The notes: a model not told the origin generated them from the letters alone. Shown: positions 9,053-18,275, counted from the first letter of the stretch. The stretch: 64,000 nucleotides of DNA from Chloroflexota bacterium (GCA_016234485.1 JACRBL010000046.1:104820-168819); one strand, 5' to 3'. A program made the numbers and translations.

Positions 9053-10795
9053 TTAGCGGTCGAGCTCGCCTAGCACGATGTCAATACCGCCGAGGATGGC
9101 AACGAAGTCGGCGATCTTTTCGCCGATGCACATCTGTTCCAGCGAGGTCAGGTTGACAAATGACGAGGGGCGCACGTGGTAGCGATAGGGATTGGGCTTG
9201 CCGTTCGAGACGACGTAGTAGGCCAGCTCGCCCTTCGGGGACTCGACGCGTCCGTACGATTCGCCCGCAGGGACCTTGACCTGATACTGCGGTTTGCCAG
9301 GGAAGATCGGCCCGGCGGGAATCTGCTTGAGGGCCTGTCCAAGGATCTTGAGCGATTCGCGCATTTCGTCAATACGAACCATATAACGGGCCAGCAAATC
9401 GCCTTCGGGACGGCAGGCCACGTTGAAGTCGAAGCGGTCGTAGATCGAGTACGGGTCGGCGCGGCGGATGTCGTAGGGGACGCCCGAAGCGCGGAGCATC
9501 GGCCCCGTCATTGAGGTGCGGATGGCGTCTTCGGCGCTGAGGTAGCCGATGCCTTTGACACGCGAGACCAGCACTTCGTTCTCGGTGAGCAGGCGATCCA
9601 TCTCATCCACTTTGCCGGGCAGGCGGTCGAAGACGAGTTCGCGGGCTTTGCGGAGGGCATCTTCGCCCATGTCGCGGGCCACGCCGCCGAAGCGGAAGTA
9701 GTTACACATCATGCGCGCGCCGGCCACTTCTTCAAAGATGTCGAGGATGAGTTCGCGTTCCTCAAAGGCGTAGAGCGCGGGTGTGTACATGGCGCCGAGG
9801 TCGTTCAGGAACATGCCGAGGAAGATGAGGTGGTTCTGGATTCTCGTCAGTTCCGACATGATGACGCGGATGTAATCGGCGCGTTCGGGAACCTGGATGT
9901 TCATCAGTTTTTCCACCGCCAGCGCGTACCCGAAGTTATTGGTCATCGAGCAGAAGTAATCGAGGCGGTCGGTGTAGGGCATGTTTTGCAGGAAGGTGTT
10001 GCGCTCGCCGATCTTGTCGTGGTTGCGATGCAGGTAGCCCATCACAGGTTTCAGCGAGACGACGGTCTCGCCATCGAGCATCACCACCGCGCGGAACACG
10101 CCATGCGTGGACGGGTGTTGCGGCCCCATGTTGACGAGGATGTGGTCGGTCTCGATGCCGTCTCTGGTTTCGCTGTGATATTTTTTCAGGCTCTTGTAGA
10201 GCGCTTCTTCGGGATCGGTGAAGGTGACTTTTTCGGGGTCGAAGTCCGCGGGGAATTGGAGGTTATCGCGGAAGGGATTCTTCACTTCGGCGAAGGTGTG
10301 CTTGCCATCGGGCCAGCGGCTCTTGAAGGGTTTGACTTCCTCTTCAAAGAAGGGTTCCTTCCAATCCTTGCGGAGCGGGTGGCCTTCGAATCCTTCCCAC
10401 ATCAAAATGCGACGCAGGTCGGGATGGCCTTCAAATTTGATTCCGAGCAAGTCCCAGGCCTCGCGCTCTTGAAATTCTGCGCCTCTCCAAATGTTGACAA
10501 CCGAGGGGAGGACGGGATTCTCGCGCGGGACCTGCACTTTGAAAACGAAGGCAGGGCCGCCTGTGGTTTTGAAGGCGTGGTAGACCACTTCCATTTTGTT
10601 GTCGGCGATATAGTCCACGCCGGTGACGGCGGAAAGCAGGTCGTAGCCAAATTCGTCGCGGATGGCGGTGGCAACTTCGATGAGTTTTTCGGCGGGGACG
10701 ATGAAACCGCCGTAGCCGGGGCGGACGTCCGCGGAGACAGCGCCCGGGAAACGCGCGGCCAGGTCAATGGTCAGGGAGGATGCGGGAGCGGTCAT
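9053..10795 (-). CDS. nuoCD: NADH-quinone oxidoreductase subunit C/D fusion
   Basis: N-terminal NuoC (ERE(A)WDLLGIKFEGHPDLRRILM) fused to NuoD (MGPQHPSTHGVFRAVVMLDGE). Confidence 0.95.
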   Translation of the reverse strand: MTAPASSLTIDLAARFPGAVSADVRPGYGGFIVPAEKLIEVATAIRDEFGYDLLSAVTGVDYIADNKMEVVYHAFKTTGGPAFVFKVQVPRENPVLPSVVNIWRGAEFQEREAWDLLGIKFEGHPDLRRILMWEGFEGHPLRKDWKEPFFEEEVKPFKSRWPDGKHTFAEVKNPFRDNLQFPADFDPEKVTFTDPEEALYKSLKKYHSETRDGIETDHILVNMGPQHPSTHGVFRAVVMLDGETVVSLKPVMGYLHRNHDKIGERNTFLQNMPYTDRLDYFCSMTNNFGYALAVEKLMNIQVPERADYIRVIMSELTRIQNHLIFLGMFLNDLGAMYTPALYAFEERELILDIFEEVAGARMMCNYFRFGGVARDMGEDALRKARELVFDRLPGKVDEMDRLLTENEVLVSRVKGIGYLSAEDAIRTSMTGPMLRASGVPYDIRRADPYSIYDRFDFNVACRPEGDLLARYMVRIDEMRESLKILGQALKQIPAGPIFPGKPQYQVKVPAGESYGRVESPKGELAYYVVSNGKPNPYRYHVRPSSFVNLTSLEQMCIGEKIADFVAILGGIDIVLGELDR

Positions 10796-10796
10796 G

Positions 10797-11456
10797 TTAG
10801 CCTCCTGCCTGCGCGGGCGTCGTCACGGGTTGCGCGGCGGCGGCCTTAATGTCGGGGATGCGGCGCGGGTCAATCAGGTCGGGGCCAAGGATCGGCACGG
10901 GAATTTCCACGCTGTCGTGTCCCTTGCGATACCAACGCACCTGGCTGATCTTTTCTTTGTCAATTTTCTTTTGGAGCATGATCAGGCCGTTCATCAGGGC
11001 TTGCGGGGTGGGCGGGCAACCAGGCACGTAAACGTCCACGGGCAGGAATTTGTCAATGCCAGCCACCACGTTGTAACCTTCCTTGAATGGGCCGCCGCTC
11101 GAAGCGCACGCGCCCATGGCCATCACGTATTTGGGTTCGGGCATCTGGTTGTAGAGGCGCACGATGGCGGGAACCATTTTCTTTGTGACCGTGCCAGAGA
11201 CGATCATCAGGTCGGCCTGACGCGGGGTGGGGCGCATCACTTCCATGCCGAAGCGGGCCAGGTCGTAGCGCGAGGCCTGCGCGGCGATCATCTCGATGGC
11301 GCAACAGGCCAGGCCAAACATGAGCGGCCAGACCGACGAGCGCCGTCCCCAGTTGTAGACGGGGTTGAGCAGGCGGTCGAGCGTGGTTACGGCCACGACG
11401 TTTTTGACGTCTTCGGGTATTTCGTAACCAGGCAGGTTGAGTTCGTTATTTTCCAT
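10797..11456 (-). CDS. nuoB: NADH-quinone oxidoreductase subunit B
   Basis: [38 protein letters not shown]. Confidence 0.96.
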   Translation of the reverse strand: MENNELNLPGYEIPEDVKNVVAVTTLDRLLNPVYNWGRRSSVWPLMFGLACCAIEMIAAQASRYDLARFGMEVMRPTPRQADLMIVSGTVTKKMVPAIVRLYNQMPEPKYVMAMGACASSGGPFKEGYNVVAGIDKFLPVDVYVPGCPPTPQALMNGLIMLQKKIDKEKISQVRWYRKGHDSVEIPVPILGPDLIDPRRIPDIKAAAAQPVTTPAQAGG

Positions 11457-11652
11457 GAATATTCTCCTCGAACCAGTCTTGAAAAATTGATGAAAGGATG
11501 TCGTCGTTCACGAGCGCGGGATCATCCTCAAAGTCCGAAAGCGCGAGCGTCCATTCGCAAATTTGCCCGAGCGAGACAGTTTCCAAATCCGCTTCGGGGT
11601 GTTGGCGGCGTAATTCTAAAGCGATGGCGTAGGTGGAGTCCCAGGTGAGCAT
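11446..11652 (-). CDS. iscX: Fe-S cluster assembly protein IscX-like
   Basis: 68 aa; [44 protein letters not shown] matches the IscX pattern; overlaps the nuoB start. Confidence 0.85.
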   Translation of the reverse strand: MLTWDSTYAIALELRRQHPEADLETVSLGQICEWTLALSDFEDDPALVNDDILSSIFQDWFEENIHGK

Positions 11653-11835
11653 CAGTTATCAGTTTTCAGTCATCAGTCAACAGTAATCAGTCGGGCGGAT
11701 TATAGCATTGGGAGGGGATACGTCAACGGAATTATGTAAAGATATGTTTACGAAAATAAGATTGTGAGTATAATCACCCCACAGCCATGACACATTGGCT
11801 AAATTCAAGATTGTGACGCTTTGCGTAACCACCCT

Positions 11836-12429
11836 ATGACTGTGACAACTGCCCGACAAAAAATTCTGAACCAGTTGACCAAACTCGGTCCCGCTTCGCC
11901 GCGTGACCTTGCGCGGACTCTCCGCCTGTCGGAGGCGACCGTGCGCCATCATTTGCGCGTCCTCGCCTCGGATGGACGCGTTACCCCCCTCCCATCCCCC
12001 CAGCAGGGGGGACCGAGGGGGGTAGGAGAGCGCGGCCGCCCCGTCAAAATTTACGCGCTCTCTCCCGCGCTGGCTGGAGACAACCTTCCCGCGTTGACGA
12101 GCGCCCTGCTGGCCGAATCCACCGTCCCGATGGAGACGCTCGCCAAACACATCCTCGACGCGAGCGCGATCGGCAATCAGCCGCTGACGAGGCGTCTGAC
12201 CCTGCTGGTGGAGAAGTTGAACGCCAAACATTATCAAGCCCGCTGGGAGGCCGGCGCGGACGGACCGCGCGTCATCTTTGGCAGATGTCCCTACGCGGCG
12301 GTGATCGAGGCGCATCCCGAATTATGTCGAATGGACGCCAGCCTGTTATCCAATTCCCTGCGCATGGACGCGCGCCAATCCGCGAAGATCGAGAAGGGGA
12401 GGGGGATGTGTGTGTTTGGGGTGAGGTGA
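11836..12429 (+). CDS. SufR-like winged-helix transcriptional regulator with Cys-rich C-terminus
   Basis: HTH SPRDLARTLRLSEATVRHHLRVL; GRPVKIYAL; C-terminal CPYAAVIEAHPELC (C-x12-C) plus a downstream Cys. Confidence 0.8.
   Translation: MTVTTARQKILNQLTKLGPASPRDLARTLRLSEATVRHHLRVLASDGRVTPLPSPQQGGPRGVGERGRPVKIYALSPALAGDNLPALTSALLAESTVPMETLAKHILDASAIGNQPLTRRLTLLVEKLNAKHYQARWEAGADGPRVIFGRCPYAAVIEAHPELCRMDASLLSNSLRMDARQSAKIEKGRGMCVFGVR
11982..12024. repeat. Nested G/C-tract palindrome inside the regulator CDS, in frame
   Basis: TACCCCCCTC..CCCCCC-agca-GGGGGG..GAGGGGGGTA, perfect outer 10-bp and inner 6-bp arms. Confidence 0.8.
12364..12429 (+). repeat. 66-bp direct repeat, copy 1 (3' end of the regulator gene)
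   Basis: 63/66 identical by eye to 14929-14994. Confidence 0.95.
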
Positions 12430-12603
12430 GGAGAGACAACATCCGAATTCAGCGAGCAGAAGGCGGGGCAACATTTAAGTATTTGCCGAGATATCTGAAA
12501 TTCTATTGACAAACTTTATGGGCAGGGTGTAAAGTGGGAGTAATGTAATGGCTGGCATGTATGATGCCGGGAAATGACTTTGGGTGTGGAAGGAGTTTCG
12601 GGC

Positions 12604-13806
12604 ATGGATTTCGTCAATAACTACTACGAGAAAAAAGGCAGTGAAATCACGAAATATTATTTCGCAGGCGCGAGTCAAGTTGCTGTGCGGAAATATACTG
12701 TGCCAGAAAGTACAACTTTGCATTACATGATCGGAAACCATCTGGGAAGCGCCAGCGTCGTCATGGACGATGCGGGGACATTTGTCTCCGAAACGCGCTA
12801 CAAACCCTGGGGCGAAGTACGTTACACCACCGCCAACAAAACCCTCCCCACGCGCTACACCTTCACGGGACAATACTCCTACATGAACGACTCCGCCACC
12901 GACCTCGGCGCGGCTGGATTTGGACTCATGTTCTACAACGCCCGCTGGTATGATCCCATGACCGGACGAATGATACAGGCGGATACGATTGTGCCGGGAG
13001 GGGCGCAGGGGTTGGATAGGTATGCGTATTCCAACAATTCACCTGTTACTTATATTGATCCGTCAGGGCATTTGCCTGGTAAAAATTGCCTTGGGTGCAG
13101 GGGTTGGTTTAGAGGTGGAAACAGGATGAATAAATATTACGAATACACCAATGAATTGCAAGGACTTACTCCTGAAATGGAGAGAACCTTCTGGTATTTT
13201 TGGAGCATGAACCCTGCCGCTGCCCTTGCGTGGTTAGCGCATGAATTCGGAATTACGCTTCCTCCAGGAGTCACTTGGGGATATTTGCCCTACCATATTA
13301 ATGATAGAGGTTTTAGCCCTTTTGACGATGGTCAAAGAACTACGACTGACGGGAAGATTGTTGACGTTGTTGATGATGTTGTTTACATCACTGCTGATGT
13401 GTTTTTTTTCGAAAAAGATGGTACGACCATAAGAACTGACGTTAGTACTATTTTAGGTACTATGGTGCATGAAGCTCGTCATGCAATTGTAGAAAAAATT
13501 GTTGAAGATGCGATACATCGTGATTTGAGAGCAGAAGACCTTCGTTTAGATGAAAATATTTTTAATGCATATGAAGTTGATGCTGATCTAGCGGTTTATT
13601 TAAATAGAAAAGGTATCAAATTTTCCGCTCTAGCGATAGACGTGAGAGATTCGCACCTTAATCAAATTAATCCCTGCGGGAAAGATGCGGGCTCGTCAAA
13701 CACGGGTTGTTTTTATGCAGATGGGGTATATATGGACGCACCCTCATATATAGAATGGTATGTTGAATATTATTTTGGGAAAACCATAGCTCTTCCTCTC
13801 TATTAA
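12604..13806 (+). CDS. Truncated RHS core plus C-terminal putative zincin toxin domain
   Basis: RHS core GLMFYNARWYDPMTGRMIQADTIVPG ... NNSPVTYIDPSGH, then a divergent C-terminus with HEARH (HExxH) and downstream NAYEVDAD. Confidence 0.8.
   Translation: MDFVNNYYEKKGSEITKYYFAGASQVAVRKYTVPESTTLHYMIGNHLGSASVVMDDAGTFVSETRYKPWGEVRYTTANKTLPTRYTFTGQYSYMNDSATDLGAAGFGLMFYNARWYDPMTGRMIQADTIVPGGAQGLDRYAYSNNSPVTYIDPSGHLPGKNCLGCRGWFRGGNRMNKYYEYTNELQGLTPEMERTFWYFWSMNPAAALAWLAHEFGITLPPGVTWGYLPYHINDRGFSPFDDGQRTTTDGKIVDVVDDVVYITADVFFFEKDGTTIRTDVSTILGTMVHEARHAIVEKIVEDAIHRDLRAEDLRLDENIFNAYEVDADLAVYLNRKGIKFSALAIDVRDSHLNQINPCGKDAGSSNTGCFYADGVYMDAPSYIEWYVEYYFGKTIALPLY
12610..12707 (+). repeat. RHS core repeat, copy 1
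   Basis: 98 bp closely matching 14832-14929 (FVN.YYEKKG.EITKYY.AGASQVAVRKYTVP). Confidence 0.9.
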
Positions 13807-13817
13807 GGAGCCAAAAG

Positions 13818-14540
13818 ATGAACAGGTCAAAATTAATATACTTAGTATTTTGTGTGTCAATCGTTGCCTGCACTGACTGGAATGGAAATACTACTTTGAG
13901 CCCCGATTCGTTTCCACTGCAAACTAAGGCATTTACTTTAACACCTTCTCCAGAAATTTCAGATACGACATTAAATTTGTCAAGTCAACCGATAATCAAC
14001 ACTAAAGAAAAGTGGAATGCATTGTATAGCTTTGGCGTACAAGTGATTGATAATGATCTCTCATTACACGTCGAAAATTTACAACAGGGTTGTTATATGA
14101 AGGTTGGAGTTGATAGCGCTCAGATACCACTATCAGCAAGATTTGTATTTACTAATAACTCATCGCATACTATCGTTATTCCAGATAGTTTTGCATTCTC
14201 TTCAGGAGGCGCGAGTGTCTATACGGGTGCAGATTTCAGCACCGTTTTTTTCTCTGATAACGAGGAAGCCATTTTTGCCGATGGAGATAATAGTTTTCAC
14301 GACTTTAATACAGAGGTTATTAAAATTGTTGAAATTCCCCCTAACGAATCATATCAAGTCATATTACAAGTAAAGATTCCGATAATTTTTACAAAGGAAG
14401 GTAATCAGATCACTACAACCCCAGGATTTTATATTAAATTTATCCACTGGACGGCAAAGGTAGAAAGAGCATCTGATCCACCCGCATGGCATGTTGCGCA
14501 GGCCATTAGTTCTAATACGATTTTTGTCTGCATTGAATAG
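13818..14540 (+). CDS. Putative lipoprotein downstream of the RHS tip; candidate immunity protein
   Basis: Signal peptide with VSIVAC lipobox; position directly after the RHS-CT ORF. Confidence 0.55.
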   Translation: MNRSKLIYLVFCVSIVACTDWNGNTTLSPDSFPLQTKAFTLTPSPEISDTTLNLSSQPIINTKEKWNALYSFGVQVIDNDLSLHVENLQQGCYMKVGVDSAQIPLSARFVFTNNSSHTIVIPDSFAFSSGGASVYTGADFSTVFFSDNEEAIFADGDNSFHDFNTEVIKIVEIPPNESYQVILQVKIPIIFTKEGNQITTTPGFYIKFIHWTAKVERASDPPAWHVAQAISSNTIFVCIE

Positions 14541-14582
14541 AACCCAGATAAACCAATAAACGTTGAATGTTTCGAACCAGGC

Positions 14583-14928
14583 TTGAAAATCGTCAATCCA
14601 CTTCTGGAAGATGGGCGCAGGTCAGTACTGGAGATCGCGCGTCAGAAATACTGGTACGACGACAACGGCAACCAAACCACGCGCGTCTACGGGCCGGATA
14701 CGTACAAGCAAATCTATGATGCCGAGAACCGCCTGGTGGAAGTGAAGAAAAACGACATAACAATGGCACAATTCGTCTATAATGGCGATGGACAGCGCGT
14801 GAAATCCGTCGTCAACGGCGAGACCATCCAGTTCGTCAATGGCTACTACGAGAAAAAAGGCGCTGAGATCACGAAGTATTATTATGCAGGCGCGAGTCAA
14901 GTTGCTGTGCGGAAATATACTGTGCCAG
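14583..14928 (+). pseudogene. RHS repeat fragment (truncated)
   Basis: YWYDDNGNQTTRVYGPDTYKQIYDAENRLVEVKKND RHS repeats, cut off abruptly after TVP. Confidence 0.8.
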
Positions 14929-14994
14929 ATGGACGCGCTCCAGTCCGCGAAGATCGAGAAGGGGAGGGGGATGTGCGTGTTTGGGGTGAGGTGA
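14929..14994 (+). repeat. 66-bp direct repeat, copy 2
   Basis: Near-identical duplicate of the last 22 codons of the regulator gene, joined directly to the RHS fragment. Confidence 0.95.
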
Positions 14995-15089
14995 ATTTAT
15001 ACCCAAATGGATGGGCGCTTTTTCCCTCATTTCTGTATAATAGCCGCCATCGGGCGGGTGGCCGCCTATTTTACTCAAAGGAGAATGTG

Positions 15090-15503
15090 ATGAACAAGCG
15101 AACTCTTCCAATTTTTCTCGCCCTCTTCGCGCTGGTCTTTGCCAGCATGGCCTGCGCCTTCGGCGGCGAACTCGGCCTGACCAATTTACGTATGGCTTTC
15201 GATGAAGACGGCAAACAGGTCACGACCTCGTTCAGTCCCAATGACGCGGTCTACGCGGTGGCCGATCTCGCCAACGCCAAGGCGGGCGACGCCGTGTCCA
15301 CGAAATGGTATGCCGTCAGCGTGGAAGGCGAAGACCCGAACACCTTCATTGACGAGTCGGTCATCAACATTGACCAGGAAACTTTTACTGGCACAGTCCA
15401 CTTCTTTTTCGACGCAGGTCAAGACTGGCCTGCTGGAACCTATGCCGTCGAGTTTTACCTGAACGGGACGCTGGTCAACACGGTCACGTACACGGTGCAA
15501 TAA
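15090..15503 (+). CDS. Small lipoprotein
   Basis: RBS aaaggag; signal peptide with FASMAC lipobox; beta-rich domain. Confidence 0.75.
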   Translation: MNKRTLPIFLALFALVFASMACAFGGELGLTNLRMAFDEDGKQVTTSFSPNDAVYAVADLANAKAGDAVSTKWYAVSVEGEDPNTFIDESVINIDQETFTGTVHFFFDAGQDWPAGTYAVEFYLNGTLVNTVTYTVQ

Positions 15504-15514
15504 TTTTCAAAGTC

Positions 15515-15544
15515 AAAAACGCGCTTCGAGAGAGGCGCGTTTTT
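15515..15544. terminator. Hairpin terminator
   Basis: aaaaacgcgc-ttcgagagag-gcgcgttttt. Confidence 0.8.
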
Positions 15545-15550
15545 AAATGG

Positions 15551-15725
15551 AATTCTCTACCATACAAATTCGAGAGAACTTCGTCATTGCGAGGAGGGTG
15601 GTCTTCCCGACGAAGCAATCCCCGCAACGTGGAGGAGATTGCTTCGGGAAGATCGCCCTCGCAACACTTGCACCGCACTGCGTTTGGTGCAGTGCAGGTG
15701 TGACGGATGTACGGTAGAAAAGAAT
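15551..15725. mobile_element. MITE-like palindromic element (CGTCATTGCGAG family), copy M1
   Basis: TIR-like aattctctaccatac ... gtacggtagaaaagaat; cgtcattgcgag / gaagcaatccc / gagattgcttcg core; right arm interrupted by a smaller hairpin. Confidence 0.7.
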
Positions 15726-15735
15726 GGATGGCGAC

Positions 15736-16455
15736 ATGACCGAACTCCTCTACCAAACCGACAGTTACCTGCAAGAATTCGACGCGCGCGTGACCTCCGT
15801 CCTCGCGGAACAACGCGCCGTGATCCTCGACCAATCCGCGTTCTACCCTGGCGGCGGAGGCCAGCCCTGCGACTTTGGGACTCTCGCGGTGGATGACATC
15901 GTCCACGCGGTGACCTCCGTCAAGAAGCAGGGCGCGGACGTGTTGCACTTCCTCGGCGGCGACGCTCCCCTGCCCGCGGTCGGCGCGTCCATGCGCGGAC
16001 GTTTGGACTGGGCGCGGCGTCACAGCCTGATGCGTACGCACACCGCGCTCCACGTCCTGTGCGGGACGGTTTTCCGCGACTACGGCGCGCTCGTCACGGG
16101 CGGAGATATGGAACCGCTCAAAGGCCGCATGGATTTCGAGTTCGCCAGCATGAAGGGCGAGCTGGTTCGGGAGATCGAGTCCGCCGTCAACCGCGAGATC
16201 GAAGCGGCGCGCGATGTCCGCGTGAAGATCCTGCCGCGCGATGAAGCCTTCCAAATCCCCGACCTGATCCGCACCAAGATCAATCTCCTGCCCGAGGGCA
16301 TTCCACTCGTCCGCACCGTGGAGATCGTCGGCCTCGACCTGCAAGCCGATGGCGGCACGCACGTCCGCAACACCCGCGAGGTCGGCCGCGTGCGAGTGAC
16401 CGATTACAAAAGCAAAGGCGCGATCAACAAGAGGATTTATATTAAGATTGAATAA
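15736..16455 (+). CDS. alaX: Alanyl-tRNA editing protein AlaX family
   Basis: AFYPGGGGQPCDFG, MRTHTALHVLCG, GGTHVRNTREVG. Confidence 0.92.
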   Translation: MTELLYQTDSYLQEFDARVTSVLAEQRAVILDQSAFYPGGGGQPCDFGTLAVDDIVHAVTSVKKQGADVLHFLGGDAPLPAVGASMRGRLDWARRHSLMRTHTALHVLCGTVFRDYGALVTGGDMEPLKGRMDFEFASMKGELVREIESAVNREIEAARDVRVKILPRDEAFQIPDLIRTKINLLPEGIPLVRTVEIVGLDLQADGGTHVRNTREVGRVRVTDYKSKGAINKRIYIKIE

Positions 16456-16605
16456 AAAATCCCAAAGGGATGAAATGATTGTAAAAATGTCTCCGCGAAG
16501 AACTAATCCCGAAGGGATGGCATACGCCTCCGATCATGTCACCCCTACGGGGTTATGAAGCGCCGACCCCGCGTTCGATAATCATCCCACCCCTTCGGGG
16601 TTTCA
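16456..16605. repeat. Short palindromic repeats (ATCCCTTCGGGAT type)
   Basis: atcccaaagggat, atcccgaagggat, ccccttcgggg units downstream of alaX. Confidence 0.6.
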
Positions 16606-16613
16606 GTCCAAAT

Positions 16614-16647
16614 GAAAAAGCGCGCCTCTTTCGGAGACGCGCTTTTC
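16614..16647. terminator. Hairpin terminator
   Basis: aaaaagcgcg..cgcgctttt. Confidence 0.7.
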
Positions 16648-16691
16648 AATTACCAATTACGAAATACGCAGTACGCAATACGCAATACGCA

Positions 16692-18275
16692 TCACGTCAA
16701 TACCACATGCCCGCAATACTCGCACTTATCCATCCCCAGTTCGAGCATGCCGCCGCAGTTGGGGCATTGGATGGTTTCCACCTTGATGGGGAATTTCTGC
16801 TCCTTGAATGCGGTCTCGTTCTCAGCCAAGTCGGCGCGGAGACGTTTCAGCCGCGCCAGATACGCGTCGCCGACCACCTCGCCCGATTGGCGTAGCCGCT
16901 CCACGTCCGCGATGGACTCTTTGATCATGCGCCGCTCGGCTTCCAGCGACTCTCGGCTCTTGTCCTGAATCGAAACCTTCATCTCAGGCTTCTTCGGCAT
17001 CGTCGCCAAAATCCATGCAACCGCAATGATGGCCGCCGAGACGATCAAGCCGACCAGGATCGGCGTGAACTGGAATCCTGGAATCTCGTTGTGCGCCACT
17101 TTCTGGACCTCCAGCTGGGCCATGTCCGAGACGACCAAGACACGCTCGTTGCCCAGCCGTCCCTCGTCAATGCGCGTGATGCCAGCGCTGTAATCCTTCA
17201 AACTGGCGCGCGTTCCATCGGGCGAGAAGATGATCACTTCGCCCGCGTCGTCGCCGATGACCACTTCCTGCCGACCATCGTCGTCGAAATCCACACCCAC
17301 GATCTCGGTCACTTTGTCGGCCACAGTATGCGACCACAACTCCTTGCCATTCGCGTCCAATGCCCACAGACCGCCATCCTTCCCGCCGACGATGATCTCG
17401 ATCGAAGACGGGTCGCCGTTGATCTCCGCGGTGCGAATCTCCGAGACGGGCTGTCCCATCCCGTTGACGAATATCCGCGTCCCCTCGCCGCCGTTCCAAA
17501 TCGCAAACTCGCCGTACTCGCCGCCCGTCAAAATTTCGCTCGTGCCGTCGCCGAACAGATCGTAGGAACGCATACGGCGCAACTGCTCGGTTTTGTTCAT
17601 CCACAGGATGGCGCCGTTCCCGTCAATTATGCCGAAGTCGCCGCTGTGCGACGCGACCGCCAGATGGATTTTCCCGTTGATGCGCGCATCGTCCATGCCG
17701 CGCAGTTCCTCGGTTCCCATTTGGATCTGCCAGAGCAGCGCTCCCTGCGGACTGAACGATACCACCGTCCCGCCCGTATCGCCGAGAATGATCTGCGTTC
17801 CAGATTCGAATTTGATGATCGCATTCCGCGAGGGAAATATGCCGACGTTCGATGAATCAGTATGAATGGGACTGAACTCTCCCTTGCTGATTATCCCTAC
17901 GCGCGGCGCGTCGGTTTGGAAGATGACCACATCCTCCACGCCGTCGCCGTCCACATCTCCCATCGTGGACTTAACGCCAGAAAAATTCTGCGTGAAGATG
18001 GTTTTGCCTGTCTCATCGAAGATGATCACGTTGTTGGGATTCTGGATGAACAGGTCGTTCACGCCGTCGCCTGTCAGGTCAATGATCTTCATGCTCTCCG
18101 CGGTAGAGTAGTCCACAGACCAGATGGAATCGGACGAATATTTCTCCGCCGCGGCCGAGCCGTTGAACGCGAACATGGCCGAAACGCCCATCACGAGCGC
18201 GACCATGATTACTGCCAGAATGATTGTGACTACCGAACGAGAATTCATAAAAAATACCTTTCCCCCCTCTCCCAA
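16692..18275 (-). CDS. Membrane protein with beta-propeller (PQQ/FG-GAP-like) repeats and C-terminal zinc ribbon
   Basis: Repeated GDxDGDGxxDV/FDDDGRQEVVIGDD; C-terminal CPNCGGMLELGMDKCEYCGHV. Confidence 0.75.
   Translation of the reverse strand: MGEGGKVFFMNSRSVVTIILAVIMVALVMGVSAMFAFNGSAAAEKYSSDSIWSVDYSTAESMKIIDLTGDGVNDLFIQNPNNVIIFDETGKTIFTQNFSGVKSTMGDVDGDGVEDVVIFQTDAPRVGIISKGEFSPIHTDSSNVGIFPSRNAIIKFESGTQIILGDTGGTVVSFSPQGALLWQIQMGTEELRGMDDARINGKIHLAVASHSGDFGIIDGNGAILWMNKTEQLRRMRSYDLFGDGTSEILTGGEYGEFAIWNGGEGTRIFVNGMGQPVSEIRTAEINGDPSSIEIIVGGKDGGLWALDANGKELWSHTVADKVTEIVGVDFDDDGRQEVVIGDDAGEVIIFSPDGTRASLKDYSAGITRIDEGRLGNERVLVVSDMAQLEVQKVAHNEIPGFQFTPILVGLIVSAAIIAVAWILATMPKKPEMKVSIQDKSRESLEAERRMIKESIADVERLRQSGEVVGDAYLARLKRLRADLAENETAFKEQKFPIKVETIQCPNCGGMLELGMDKCEYCGHVVLT

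Noticed and set aside
11652-11695. atcagt-type simple repeats (also 46861-46893) and acgcaatacgcagtacg repeats at 16663-16690 and 39598-39645
   Set aside because: Low-complexity intergenic repeats; no clear boundaries or function inferable beyond simple-sequence repetition
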